The translations under genes and the position numbers were made by a program. This document shows positions 8,408 to 16,256 of a stretch of 64,000 bases of DNA, piece after piece. The stretch comes from Micromonospora echinospora. GTDB lineage: Bacteria; Actinomycetota; Actinomycetes; Mycobacteriales; Micromonosporaceae. The notes beneath the pieces are model-generated. The model saw only the letters and a list, made by a program, of their open reading frames with translations, did not search any database and was not told where the DNA came from. Position 1 is the stretch's first letter. Every line of letters begins with the position of its first letter. The stretch spans positions 6,775,501-6,839,500 of the forward strand of contig NZ_JACHJC010000001.1 of assembly GCF_014203425.1 (NCBI RefSeq), in the 5' to 3' direction.

Positions 8408-10110
8408 CGCTCCTCCTCCCGGCTCACCGTGGCGGCGTAGCGCGGCTCACCGGCGAGCAGTTCCTCGTGCCGGCCCTCGGCGACGACCTTGCCGTCCTCC
8501 ACGAAGACCACGTGGTCGGCGTGGCCGAGCACCAGCGGGCTCGTGGTGCAGACGAGCGTGGTGCGGCCCCGGCGGGCCGGGCCGAGCCGTTCGGCGATGC
8601 GCGCCTCGGTGTGCGCGTCCACCGCGCTGGTCGGCTCGAGCAGGATCAACGTCTCCGGGTCGGCGACGAGCGCGCGGGCCAGCCGCAGCCGTTGCCGCTG
8701 CCCGCCGGAGAACTCCCGGCCGCGTTCGGCGACCTCGCCGTCCAGGCCGCCGGGCAGCGCCTCGACGATGTCGGTGGCGCTCGCCGCGGCCAGCGCCGCC
8801 TCCACGGCGCCGGGCCCGGCCCGGTCGTGCGGGTCCAGCTCCGTGCGCAGCACGCCGCTGAACAGCTGCGCGTCGTTGTCGGCCACCAGGATCCGCTCCC
8901 GCACCGTCGCCAGCGCCACGTCCCGCAGCGGTACGCCGTGCAGCGTGACGTCCCCGTCGGCGTACCGGCCCAGCCGGTCGGCGATCTCGACGGCGTCCTG
9001 CGGGGTGGCTACGGCCAGCGCGGTGAGCCGGCCGGGTCGCAGCACGAGTCCGGAACGCACGTCCGCCAGTTCGCCCGGGCCGGCCTGCACCGGCACCGGG
9101 GTGGCCGGGTCGGTGAACTCCGGCGCGAGCCGCAGCAGCCGGACCACCCGGCGGGCCGCGACGTGTCCCCGGGTCAGCTTGTCGGCCGCCTCGGTGAGGT
9201 TGCGTAGCGGGCTGACCAGGAACACGGTGTAGCCGTAGAACGAGACCAGCTCACCGGCGTTGATCTCGCCACGCAGCGCGAACCGGGCGCCCAGCCAGGT
9301 CACCAGCACCACGAAGACACCGGGCAGCAGGATCTGCGCGGCCTGCAGCAGCGACTCGACCCGGGCCACCCGCAGCCCGTCCGCGCGCAACGCCTGCGAC
9401 CGTTGCCGGTAGCGCTCGGACAGCATCGGCTCACCGCCGACTCCGCGCAGCACGCGCAGGCCGGAGACGATGTCGGCAGCCCGGGCGGTGAGCCGGCCGG
9501 TCGACTCCCGGTACGCGGCCTGCTGCCGGTGCAGCGGGCGGATCAGCAACGCGACGAGCCCCATCAGCAGCGGCACCCCGAACACCACCACGAGGCCGAG
9601 CGGCTGGGAGGCGCCGAGCAGGATCACCGCGACGGTGACGATGCCGACCACCGAGCCGACGCCCCGGGCGGTGATGTCGATGGAGCTGCCGATGTGCTCG
9701 ATGTCGGCGGTGCCGATGCTCACCACCTCGCCGGCCGCGACGCGCCGGGGCAGCGCGGCACCGAGCCGGTTGGTGGCGTCCACGGTGACCTGCACGGTGC
9801 GGTAGGCGGCGCCGAGCCAGTTGTGCACCGCGCAGCGGTGACGCAGGATCCCGGCGACGGCCTGCACCAGACCCAGCCCGAGCAGGGCCAGACTCCAGCG
9901 CACCAGCGCGTCCGGGTCGCGTTGCGCCAGGCCGGCTTCCACGGCGCGGCCGAGCACAGCCGGCACCAGCGCCTGGGCCAGCATCCAGATCACGCCGAGC
10001 GCGAGACCGGCGCCGAAGATGAAGGGGTGCCGCCCGGCGAGCCACACCAGGTACCGGGTGGCCGACCGCGCGTCGGGGGTGCCGGGGTCGCCGGCCGGTG
10101 AGAAGCGCAT
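8404..10110 (-). CDS. Heterodimeric ABC exporter, subunit with degenerate ATP site
   Basis: A 568-residue ABCB-like half-transporter: six-helix membrane domain (about residues 25-320) and a C-terminal nucleotide-binding domain. The signature FSGGQRQRLRLARAL is perfect. The Walker A position reads AVATPQDAVEIAD, without the P-loop Gly or Lys; the Walker B Asp is replaced (LILLEPTS); the H-loop His is missing (VCTTSPLVL). Alone it should neither bind ATP normally nor hydrolyse it. With the partner encoded 4 bp downstream it can form one complete ATP site. The ATG has no strong ribosome site; an ACGCTA complement (-10 TAGCGT) lies 9 nt upstream, suggesting a leaderless mRNA. Confidence 0.88.
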   Translation of the reverse strand: MRFSPAGDPGTPDARSATRYLVWLAGRHPFIFGAGLALGVIWMLAQALVPAVLGRAVEAGLAQRDPDALVRWSLALLGLGLVQAVAGILRHRCAVHNWLGAAYRTVQVTVDATNRLGAALPRRVAAGEVVSIGTADIEHIGSSIDITARGVGSVVGIVTVAVILLGASQPLGLVVVFGVPLLMGLVALLIRPLHRQQAAYRESTGRLTARAADIVSGLRVLRGVGGEPMLSERYRQRSQALRADGLRVARVESLLQAAQILLPGVFVVLVTWLGARFALRGEINAGELVSFYGYTVFLVSPLRNLTEAADKLTRGHVAARRVVRLLRLAPEFTDPATPVPVQAGPGELADVRSGLVLRPGRLTALAVATPQDAVEIADRLGRYADGDVTLHGVPLRDVALATVRERILVADNDAQLFSGVLRTELDPHDRAGPGAVEAALAAASATDIVEALPGGLDGEVAERGREFSGGQRQRLRLARALVADPETLILLEPTSAVDAHTEARIAERLGPARRGRTTLVCTTSPLVLGHADHVVFVEDGKVVAEGRHEELLAGEPRYAATVSREEER

Positions 10111-10180
10111 GACCCACCGACGCTAGGTGCCGGGACGACTTGGACGCCAGCCAATTCCGGCCGTCGTGACGGGCCTCGCG

Positions 10181-10435
10181 TCAGCGGTCGACCTGGGCGA
10201 AGTCCCAGCTGTGCGGCGGGCGGGCGATCAGGCGCGCCGGCGGCTCGGGCAGCTCCCGGGGGTTGTTCCGCCACTTGGAGATGACCACCAGCCGGTGGTC
10301 GGTGGAGGAGAACACCTCGCTGGAGACGTGCATCGGGTCGTGCTCGAACTCGGGCAGCGCGGTCTCGCAGACCCAGGTGATCAGGTCGGCGAAGCCGTAG
10401 GACTCGGCCTTGGCCTCCCACATCCGGACGATCAT
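10181..10435 (-). CDS. Small conserved protein, ferredoxin-like (ABM-like) fold suspected
   Basis: An 84-residue protein beginning MIVRMWEAKAESYGF, with EVFSSTDHRLVVISKW in the middle and ARPPHSWDF near the end. The alternation of short strands and helices resembles the dimeric antibiotic-biosynthesis-monooxygenase/EthD-like fold, but I cannot name a function. ATG 10435 has GGGGAGGGA at ideal distance; an upstream GTG (10456) overlaps the tsaD stop and is less likely. It is the last gene of the tsaB-rimI-tsaD series, 17 nt after tsaD. Confidence 0.7.
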   Translation of the reverse strand: MIVRMWEAKAESYGFADLITWVCETALPEFEHDPMHVSSEVFSSTDHRLVVISKWRNNPRELPEPPARLIARPPHSWDFAQVDR

Positions 10436-10452
10436 GTCGGTTCCCTCCCCGC

Positions 10453-11499
10453 TCACACACTGACCACTGTCAGCGGCATCGCCGAGTCGGCCGGCAGGTC
10501 CAGCCGGCTCGGCGCGACGCCCGCGGCGACCAGGTGCGAGCCGAGCGCGGCCACCATCGCGCCGTTGTCCGTGCAGAGCTTCGGCCGCGGCGTACGCACC
10601 CGGATGCCGTGCTTGCCGGCCCGCTGCTCGGCCATCGCCCGCAGCCGGGAGTTGGCGGCCACTCCGCCGCCGATCACCAGCGCGTCGATGCCGCTGGTGC
10701 GGCAGGCGTCGATCGCCTTGCCGACCAGCACGTCGCAGACCGCCTCCTGGAAGGACGCGGCCACGTCGGCGACCGGGACCGGCTCACCGGCCCGCTGCCG
10801 CGCCTCCACCCAACGGGCCACCGCCGTCTTCAGGCCCGAGAACGAGAAGTCGTAGCGGTGCCCGACCAGGTCCTTCGCGGCGGTCAGCCCGCGCGGGAAG
10901 GCGATCGCCGCCGGGTCACCGGCACGCGCCTCGCGGTCGATGTACGGTCCGCCGGGGAACGGCAGCCCGAGCAGCCGCGCCACCTTGTCGAACGCCTCCC
11001 CGGCCGCGTCGTCGATGGTGGCGCCGAGCGGTACGACGTCGCGGGCCAGGTCGTCGACGCGCAGCAGTGAGGAGTGGCCGCCGGAGACCAGCAGCGCGAT
11101 AGCGGGCTCGGGCAGCGGGCCGTGTTCGAGCGTGTCCACGGCCACGTGCGCGGCGAGGTGGTTCACCCCGTACACCGGTTTCTCCGCCGCCACCGCGTAC
11201 CCCTTGGCGGCGGCGACCCCGACGAGCAGCGCGCCCGCGAGCCCCGGCCCGGCGGTCACCGCGATCGCGTCGATGTCGGCGATGGTGACGCCCGCCTCGC
11301 GCAGCGCCCGGTCCATGGTCGGCACGATCGCCTCCAGGTGGGCGCGGCTGGCCACCTCGGGCACCACGCCGCCGAACCGGGCGTGCTCCTCGACGCTGGA
11401 GGCCAGCGCGTCGGCGAGCAGCGTGTGCCCGCGCACGATGCCCACACCGGTCTCGTCGCAGGAGGTCTCGATGCCGAGGACCAGGGGTTCGTCAGCCAT
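10453..11499 (-). CDS. tsaD: tRNA N6-adenosine threonylcarbamoyltransferase TsaD
   Basis: A 348-residue enzyme that transfers threonylcarbamoyl from TC-AMP to A37 of ANN-decoding tRNAs, working with TsaB and TsaE. It begins [16 protein letters not shown] and contains the metal-site histidines in [10 protein letters not shown] (about residue 113-122), plus GGHSSLL and the ASKHA-fold motif [13 protein letters not shown]. Length is typical. It lies 5 nt after rimI in the tsaB-rimI-tsaD series. The partner tsaE is 4 kb away beyond inserted genes. Confidence 0.97.
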   Translation of the reverse strand: MADEPLVLGIETSCDETGVGIVRGHTLLADALASSVEEHARFGGVVPEVASRAHLEAIVPTMDRALREAGVTIADIDAIAVTAGPGLAGALLVGVAAAKGYAVAAEKPVYGVNHLAAHVAVDTLEHGPLPEPAIALLVSGGHSSLLRVDDLARDVVPLGATIDDAAGEAFDKVARLLGLPFPGGPYIDREARAGDPAAIAFPRGLTAAKDLVGHRYDFSFSGLKTAVARWVEARQRAGEPVPVADVAASFQEAVCDVLVGKAIDACRTSGIDALVIGGGVAANSRLRAMAEQRAGKHGIRVRTPRPKLCTDNGAMVAALGSHLVAAGVAPSRLDLPADSAMPLTVVSV

Positions 11500-11504
11500 G
11501 CTCG

Positions 11505-11948
11505 TCAGTCCTCGTTGCGCTGCATGACCAGCGCGTCGGTGTTGCTCGGTTGGTAGTAGCCGCGTCGTACGCCGATCGGCTCGAAGCCGTAGCCGGCGTA
11601 GAGCCGCTGCGCCGGGGCGTTGTCCGCGGCGACCTCCAGCAGCGTGCTGCGGACGCCGCGCCGGGCCGCCTCGGCGAGCAGCGCCTCCAGCAGCAGCCGG
11701 CCGACGCCCCGGCGCTGGGCGTCGCGGCGGACCGCGACGTTCTGCACCCACGCCTCGTCGGGCGGGTAGACGGCCAGTCCGGCGTAGCCGAGCACGGCGC
11801 CGTCGTCGTCGGTGGCGGCCAGGTAGAAGTGGCCGTTGGCGAGTTCGTTCCAGAACATCCCCGCCGACCACTGCTCGGCGCCGAACAGGTCCGCCTCGAT
11901 GGGCAGCACCTCCTCGACGTGCCACCAGCGGAACCGGCCCAGCCTCAT
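11505..11948 (-). CDS. rimI: Ribosomal protein alanine N-acetyltransferase RimI
   Basis: A 147-residue GNAT-family acetyltransferase. It starts [22 protein letters not shown] and carries the acetyl-CoA loop [18 protein letters not shown] (motif Q/RxxGxG/A) and the [29 protein letters not shown] signature of RimI, which acetylates the N-terminal alanine of S18 and other proteins. ATG 11948 overlaps the tsaB stop by 4 bp. Conserved placement between tsaB and tsaD supports the call. Confidence 0.93.
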   Translation of the reverse strand: MRLGRFRWWHVEEVLPIEADLFGAEQWSAGMFWNELANGHFYLAATDDDGAVLGYAGLAVYPPDEAWVQNVAVRRDAQRRGVGRLLLEALLAEAARRGVRSTLLEVAADNAPAQRLYAGYGFEPIGVRRGYYQPSNTDALVMQRNED

Positions 11949-12622
11949 GGCAGGACCGGCTTGTGGCCGGTGGCCGCGACCGCGTCGGGGCGACGCAGGT
12001 AGAGCGGGGTGAGCGTCTCGCCGGGCGCGCCCGCGCGGATCCGGGGCGCGGCGAGACGCGCCAGCGCCAGCGGGTCCGGGTAGCGCGGCTCGTCCCGCAC
12101 CGGCAGGCCGAGCACGTCGGCGTACCGGTGCGCGCCGTCGCCGACCGCGACGGTGACCGCCAGGTCGCGTGCCCGCTGCGCGACCACCGCCGGGGCGGCG
12201 ACCTCCGGCCCGGCCAGACGCTGGCCGGCGCCGTCGTAGACGGCCCAGTAGATTTCCCGCCGCCGCGCGTCGCTCGCGGCCAGCACCGGCTCGCCGGTGG
12301 CCGCCGGGTGGCCGAGCCCGTCCAGCGAGCAGACACCGTACGTGGGGACGCCCAGCACCTGACCCATGGTGGCGGCGGTGACCAGCCCGACCCGCAGCCC
12401 GGTGAACGGGCCCGGGCCGAGGCCGGCGACGATCGCGGCCAGGTCGGCGGGCCGCGCGCCGACGTCCGCGAGCACGGCGTCGACCTGCGGCGCGAGCAGC
12501 TCGCCGTGGGCGCGGGCGTCGACTGTGCATCGGGACGCACGAATCGCGACGCCGTCCGCCGAGACCTCGGCCAGCGCCGCGGTCACCGCGGGCGTCGAGG
12601 AGTCCACCACGAGTACGAGCAC
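11945..12622 (-). CDS. tsaB: tRNA threonylcarbamoyladenosine biosynthesis protein TsaB
   Basis: A 225-residue ASKHA-fold, inactive paralogue of TsaD that scaffolds the t6A complex. Landmarks are [15 protein letters not shown] at the N-terminus, [23 protein letters not shown] (about 68-92, the family signature) and the [13 protein letters not shown] segment. GTG 12622 gives the normal N-terminus and lies 8 nt after TAGGCT, a likely -10, with no ribosome site between, so the operon mRNA may be leaderless. Confidence 0.95.
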   Translation of the reverse strand: MLVLVVDSSTPAVTAALAEVSADGVAIRASRCTVDARAHGELLAPQVDAVLADVGARPADLAAIVAGLGPGPFTGLRVGLVTAATMGQVLGVPTYGVCSLDGLGHPAATGEPVLAASDARRREIYWAVYDGAGQRLAGPEVAAPAVVAQRARDLAVTVAVGDGAHRYADVLGLPVRDEPRYPDPLALARLAAPRIRAGAPGETLTPLYLRRPDAVAATGHKPVLP

Positions 12623-12630
12623 GGTAAGCC

Positions 12631-12636
12631 AGCCTA
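12631..12636 (-). promoter_or_regulatory. Putative -10 (TAGGCT) of the tsaB-rimI-tsaD operon
   Basis: On the minus strand TAGGCT is followed by 8 nt and then the tsaB GTG. Spacing predicts transcription to begin at or next to the start codon. The same hexamer and spacing occur before alr, glmS and dapC. Confidence 0.45.
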
Positions 12637-12721
12637 GCCGTCCGCTCCGCCCATCCCTGGCACGCCCTCGCCGCTCGCACGGTCACGTTGGGTAGCGTCC
12701 CCGACGGAAGAGATGACCTGA

Positions 12722-12769
12722 GAGCGATATACCTCTCGGTCATAAATATGACTCACAGGTATATCGCTC
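12722..12769. promoter_or_regulatory. Nested palindromes upstream of the HTH-nucleotidyltransferase gene
   Basis: Outer arms GAGCGATATACCT (12722-12734) and AGGTATATCGCTC (12757-12769) are perfect 13-bp complements 22 bp apart. Nested between them is GTCAT-AAAT-ATGAC (12739-12752). The stretch is much richer in A+T than its surroundings and ends 25 bp before the start codon, a typical layout for autoregulation by an HTH protein. Confidence 0.6.
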
Positions 12770-12794
12770 GACGGCGGGTTGTCATCCTCCGGAG

Positions 12795-13520
12795 ATGACG
12801 GAGAGTCGCCTGGTCCAGGAGATCGCCCGCACCCTGCGCCACGAACGGGAAATGGCCGGGCTCACCCAGCAGGCGCTGGCCGTCCGGGCCGGGCTCAGCC
12901 AGGCCGCCGTCGCCCGGATCGAGCGCGGCGACCGGCTGCCCAGCCTGACGACTGCGGAACGCCTGCTCGCCGCGCTCGGTCGGCAACTGCGGATCGAGGT
13001 CGAGCCGCTGGACAGTCACCTGGACGCAGGGCTTGACGAAATGGCCGGGACCGCGCTGGCCGAGCGGATCGATCATCTCCGGCTGGATCCGATCATGGAC
13101 GCCCTCGGCGACCTGCCGTACGTGCTGGCGGGCGGCACGGCGGCCCTGTTGCAGGGCGCGCCGCTGCCGGTGGACGCGGTCGAGATCGCGGTGCGGTGGC
13201 GGGACTCCCCGCGGTTCACCGCGTTCCTGGAGCGGGGCCGCGCGCAGCGCTGGGATGCCCGATGGCAGGAGTGGGGCGGGGGCCACCCGGAGCCCGAGGA
13301 ACCGGGCGAGCACCGCTGGCGGACCCGCTTCGGCGAGCTGCGGGCCCGGGTGTGCGATGAACTGCCCGAGCCGATCGAGATCAGACTCGGCGAGCGCACG
13401 TACCCGGTCGAGCCGCTGGTCGAGGTGGAGGTGACCGACCGGCGCACCGCCGAGCTGCTGCGCCGGCACCGTCGGCGCCTCGCCGCGGCGGGCGAGGCGC
13501 CGGACGGGTCAACCGGCTGA
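12795..13520 (+). CDS. XRE-family HTH protein fused to a nucleotidyltransferase-like domain
   Basis: A 241-residue protein. Residues about 5-65 are a Cro/C1-type helix-turn-helix (RTLRHEREMAGLTQQALAVRAGLSQAAVARIERGDRLPS). After a linker, YVLAGGTAALLQGAPLPVDAVEIAVRW (about 112-138) resembles the GG...D-x-D core of minimal nucleotidyltransferases of the AbiEii/MNT type, though the second acidic residue is not clear, so catalysis is uncertain. It could be a self-regulating stress or toxin-like protein or a plain regulator. It is preceded by nested palindromes. Its 3' end overlaps ung on the other strand by 12 bp. It interrupts the tsaB-tsaE neighbourhood and may be acquired. Confidence 0.65.
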   Translation: MTESRLVQEIARTLRHEREMAGLTQQALAVRAGLSQAAVARIERGDRLPSLTTAERLLAALGRQLRIEVEPLDSHLDAGLDEMAGTALAERIDHLRLDPIMDALGDLPYVLAGGTAALLQGAPLPVDAVEIAVRWRDSPRFTAFLERGRAQRWDARWQEWGGGHPEPEEPGEHRWRTRFGELRARVCDELPEPIEIRLGERTYPVEPLVEVEVTDRRTAELLRRHRRRLAAAGEAPDGSTG

Positions 13521-14207
13521 GCGCTCCCAGTCGACGGGGGGCAGCCCTGCGTCGGCCAGGGCCTTGTTCGCCGCGCTGAAAGGGCGGCTGCCGAGGAAGC
13601 CGCGCGGGTTCATCGGGCTCGGGTGGCCGGCCTCCAGCACCACGTGCTGCGGATTGGTCACGAGCGCCGCCTTCTTGCGCGCGTAGCCGCCCCAGAGCAG
13701 GAAGACCACACGCTGGTCGAGCGCGTCGAGCGCCCGGATGGTGGCGTCGGTGAACTCCTCCCAACCCCGGTTGGCGTGCGAGCCGGGGGTGGCCTGCCGG
13801 ACGGTCAGCACCGAGTTGAGCAGCAGGACGCCCTGCGCGGCCCAGCCGTCGAGGTTGCCGCTGCGCGGCTTCGGCACGCCCAGGTCCTCGCTCATCTCCT
13901 TGAAGACGTTGCGCAGCGACGGCGGGACCGCCACCCCCTCGCGCACGCTGAAGCTCAGCCCGTGCGCCTGGCCCGCCTTGTGGTACGGGTCCTGCCCGAG
14001 GATGAGCACCCTCGTGTCGGCGGGACCGCACTGCCGGTAGGCGGAGAACAGGTCCTCCAGCGGCGGGAAGACAGTGGCGGTCGCGTACTCCCCGGTGACG
14101 AACTCGGCCAGCGCGGCGGTGCGGGCCGGGTCGAGGTGGGGGGTGAGGGCGGCACGCCAGGCTTCCGGCAGCAGCGCCGGCAGGTCCAGGGTGGGGGCGT
14201 CGGGCAT
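13509..14207 (-). CDS. ung: Uracil-DNA glycosylase, family 1
   Basis: A 232-residue enzyme that excises uracil from DNA to start base-excision repair. Visible motifs are the water-activating loop VLILGQDPYHKAGQAHGLSFSV, NSVLTVRQATPGSHANRGWE, FLLWGGYARKKAALV and the Leu-intercalation loop GHPSPMNPRGFLGSRPFS. Length is normal. ATG 14207 is preferred over TTG 14213 because GGAGAGG sits at proper spacing before it. It lies among genes that separate tsaB from tsaE. Confidence 0.96.
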   Translation of the reverse strand: MPDAPTLDLPALLPEAWRAALTPHLDPARTAALAEFVTGEYATATVFPPLEDLFSAYRQCGPADTRVLILGQDPYHKAGQAHGLSFSVREGVAVPPSLRNVFKEMSEDLGVPKPRSGNLDGWAAQGVLLLNSVLTVRQATPGSHANRGWEEFTDATIRALDALDQRVVFLLWGGYARKKAALVTNPQHVVLEAGHPSPMNPRGFLGSRPFSAANKALADAGLPPVDWERSAG

Positions 14208-14297
14208 CGGCAACCTCTCCTCGTCGGGTCGCCACCTTCATACCAGCCGCAACCGACACTCCCGTGCTGCGGCAGCGCTGAGCACTGGACGGGAAAA

Positions 14298-14313
14298 GTT
14301 ACCGGAGCGTAAC
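14298..14313. promoter_or_regulatory. Candidate TetR-type operator GTTAC-N6-GTAAC upstream of the lipase gene
   Basis: GTTAC (14298-14302) and GTAAC (14309-14313) form a perfect inverted repeat around CGGAGC, and a further AAGTTAC copy follows at 14322-14328. This arrangement resembles operators of actinobacterial TetR regulators of lipid genes. A possible -10, TAGCTT, follows at about 14349. The regulator is not encoded nearby. Confidence 0.4.
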
Positions 14314-14389
14314 CTACTGGCAAGTTACTTACGCCACACCGCCGCTGCTAGCTTGCATCCACCACCATCGATGCTCGCTAGGAGTGCAC

Positions 14390-15772
14390 GTGAGCAGGAG
14401 AAACACCCGTCCCCGCACGCCCTCCACCGCCCTCTTCCCCCGCCGCACGTCAGGCCTCCGGATGCTGGCCGTCGCCGCGGCGGCAGCCGTCTACCTGGCC
14501 GGATCCGGCACAGCCGCGTCCGCCGACGGCGCCGCGCCCGTGGTCTCCCGCGGCGTGACCATTCCCGCCTTCTACCACCCGCCCGCCGACCTGCCCGCCG
14601 CCAACGGCACGCTGATCCGCACCGAGCCCCTGCCGCTCGGCCTGAGCATTCCCGGGCTCGACGGCCGCCCGATGCCCGGCACCGCCACCCGGCTCATGTA
14701 CCGGTCCACCGACTCCAACGGCGGGCCCGTCGCGGTGACCGGCGCCTACATCGAACCGTGGACGACGTGGCGGGGCGCCGGTCCGCGCCCCCTGGTGGCC
14801 GTCGCCTCGGGGACCATGGGGCAGGGCGACCAGTGCGCGCCGTCGTTCGCCCTGCAACATCCGCTGACGCTCACCGGCGACACGGTGTCGGTCGGCTACG
14901 AGGCCCTCGCCGTCTACCGCCTCCTCGCCACCGGCGCGGCGGTCGTCGTCACCGACTACGTCGGCCTGGGCGCGACCGACCGGCTGCACACCTACGTCAA
15001 CCGCCTCGACGGGGGACGCGCCCTGCTGGACGCGGCCCGCGCCGCCCGCGCCGTACCCGGAGCGTCGGTCACGGCGGCGTCCCGCGTCGGCCTGTACGGA
15101 TACAGCCAGGGTGGGGGCGCCAGCGCTGCTGCCGCCGAACTCCAGTCCACCTACGCGCCCGACGTGCCGGTCGCCGGAACCTACGTCGGCGCGCCGCCCG
15201 CCGACCTGACCGCGGTCATCGGCGGCATCGACGGCAGCGCGCTGGTGGGGGCGCTCGGGTGGTCGCTGAACGGCTTCGCCCAGTCCGACCCGGCCCTGCG
15301 GGACGTCATCGAGGCCGCCCTCAACGACACCGGCCGGGCCGCGCTGAAGGACACCTCGACCATGTGCGTCGGCGACGCGATCTTCCGGTACGGGTTCACG
15401 AAGAGCACCAGGTGGTTCACCGGCGGCCGGTCCCTCACCGCCGTCATCGCCGCCTCGCCCGAGGCCCGGGCCGTCCTCGACCGGCAGCGCATCGGCACGC
15501 TCAAGCCCACCGGCCCGGTACGTGTGGCGACCGGCATCCAGGACGACATCGTGCCCCACCGGCAGGCCCGCCAACTGGCTGTCGACTGGTGCCGCACGGG
15601 CGGCAACGTGACCTACCAGGCGATCAGCCTGCCCAACCTCGGGGACAAGATCCTCACCAACCATCTGGTGCCGCTCATCACCGACCAGGGCGACGCGGTG
15701 GCCTGGCTGACCGACCGGCTCGCCGGGCGGACGGCCTACTCCAACTGCTGGACGATGCCCCTTCAGCCCTGA
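14390..15772 (+). CDS. Secreted LIP-family lipase (alpha/beta hydrolase)
   Basis: A 460-residue exported hydrolase. A twin-arginine-rich N-terminus (SRRNTRPRTP...PRRTSGLRML) precedes the hydrophobic core AVAAAAAVYLAGSGTAASA. The mature part matches secretory lipases of the LIP family (VVVTDYVGLGATDRLHTYVN; nucleophile elbow GLYGYSQGGGAS at about residue 230; GIQDDIVPHRQARQLAVDW with the acid; final NHLVPL histidine). It would cleave ester lipids outside the cell. GTG 14390 is chosen because AGGAG lies 5 nt upstream; GTG 14384 overlaps that site. It ends one base from tsaE on the other strand. Confidence 0.88.
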   Translation: MSRRNTRPRTPSTALFPRRTSGLRMLAVAAAAAVYLAGSGTAASADGAAPVVSRGVTIPAFYHPPADLPAANGTLIRTEPLPLGLSIPGLDGRPMPGTATRLMYRSTDSNGGPVAVTGAYIEPWTTWRGAGPRPLVAVASGTMGQGDQCAPSFALQHPLTLTGDTVSVGYEALAVYRLLATGAAVVVTDYVGLGATDRLHTYVNRLDGGRALLDAARAARAVPGASVTAASRVGLYGYSQGGGASAAAAELQSTYAPDVPVAGTYVGAPPADLTAVIGGIDGSALVGALGWSLNGFAQSDPALRDVIEAALNDTGRAALKDTSTMCVGDAIFRYGFTKSTRWFTGGRSLTAVIAASPEARAVLDRQRIGTLKPTGPVRVATGIQDDIVPHRQARQLAVDWCRTGGNVTYQAISLPNLGDKILTNHLVPLITDQGDAVAWLTDRLAGRTAYSNCWTMPLQP

Positions 15773-15773
15773 C

Positions 15774-16256
15774 TCAGGACAGTTCGGCGACCCGGGCGGC
15801 CCAGTCCCCGCCCACCGGCTCCAGCGTGACCGCCCGGGTGTCGTCGTCGCGGCGGTCGATGCGTACCCGCAGGTGCGCGTCGACCAGTTGCTCGACCATT
15901 CCCTCGCCCCACTCCACCACGGTGACCGCATCGTCCACCGAGGCGTCCAGGTCGAGGTCGTCGATCTCCGCCCGCGGGTCGGCGGCCTCACCCAGGCGGT
16001 ACGCGTCGGCGTGCACGAGCGTCACCCGGCCGCCCCGATCCGGGTCGGGCCGGTGCACCCGGGCGATGACGAAGGTGGGTGAGGTGATGTCGCCGCGTAC
16101 GCCCAGGCCGGCGCCGATGCCCTGGGTCAGCGCGGTCTTGCCGGCCCCGAGCGGGCCGCTGAGCAGCAGCAGGTCACCGGCGCGCAGCACCCCGGCCAGC
16201 CGCCGCCCGAACTCGTGGGTGTCGTCGACGGTCTTCAGCTCCACGATCACCGTCAC
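15774..16256 (-). CDS. tsaE: tRNA threonylcarbamoyladenosine biosynthesis ATPase TsaE
   Basis: A 160-residue P-loop ATPase that drives turnover of the TsaB-TsaD complex in t6A synthesis. Walker A is LSGPLGAGKTALTQG (about residues 33-47); ITSPTFVIARVH and LVHADAYRLGEA are family signatures; VVEWGEGM is the conserved Trp/Glu region. GTG 16256 overlaps the hydrolase stop (GTGA). It is last in the alr-hydrolase-tsaE series; tsaB, usually next, is displaced by three inserted genes. Confidence 0.95.
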   Translation of the reverse strand: MTVIVELKTVDDTHEFGRRLAGVLRAGDLLLLSGPLGAGKTALTQGIGAGLGVRGDITSPTFVIARVHRPDPDRGGRVTLVHADAYRLGEAADPRAEIDDLDLDASVDDAVTVVEWGEGMVEQLVDAHLRVRIDRRDDDTRAVTLEPVGGDWAARVAELS

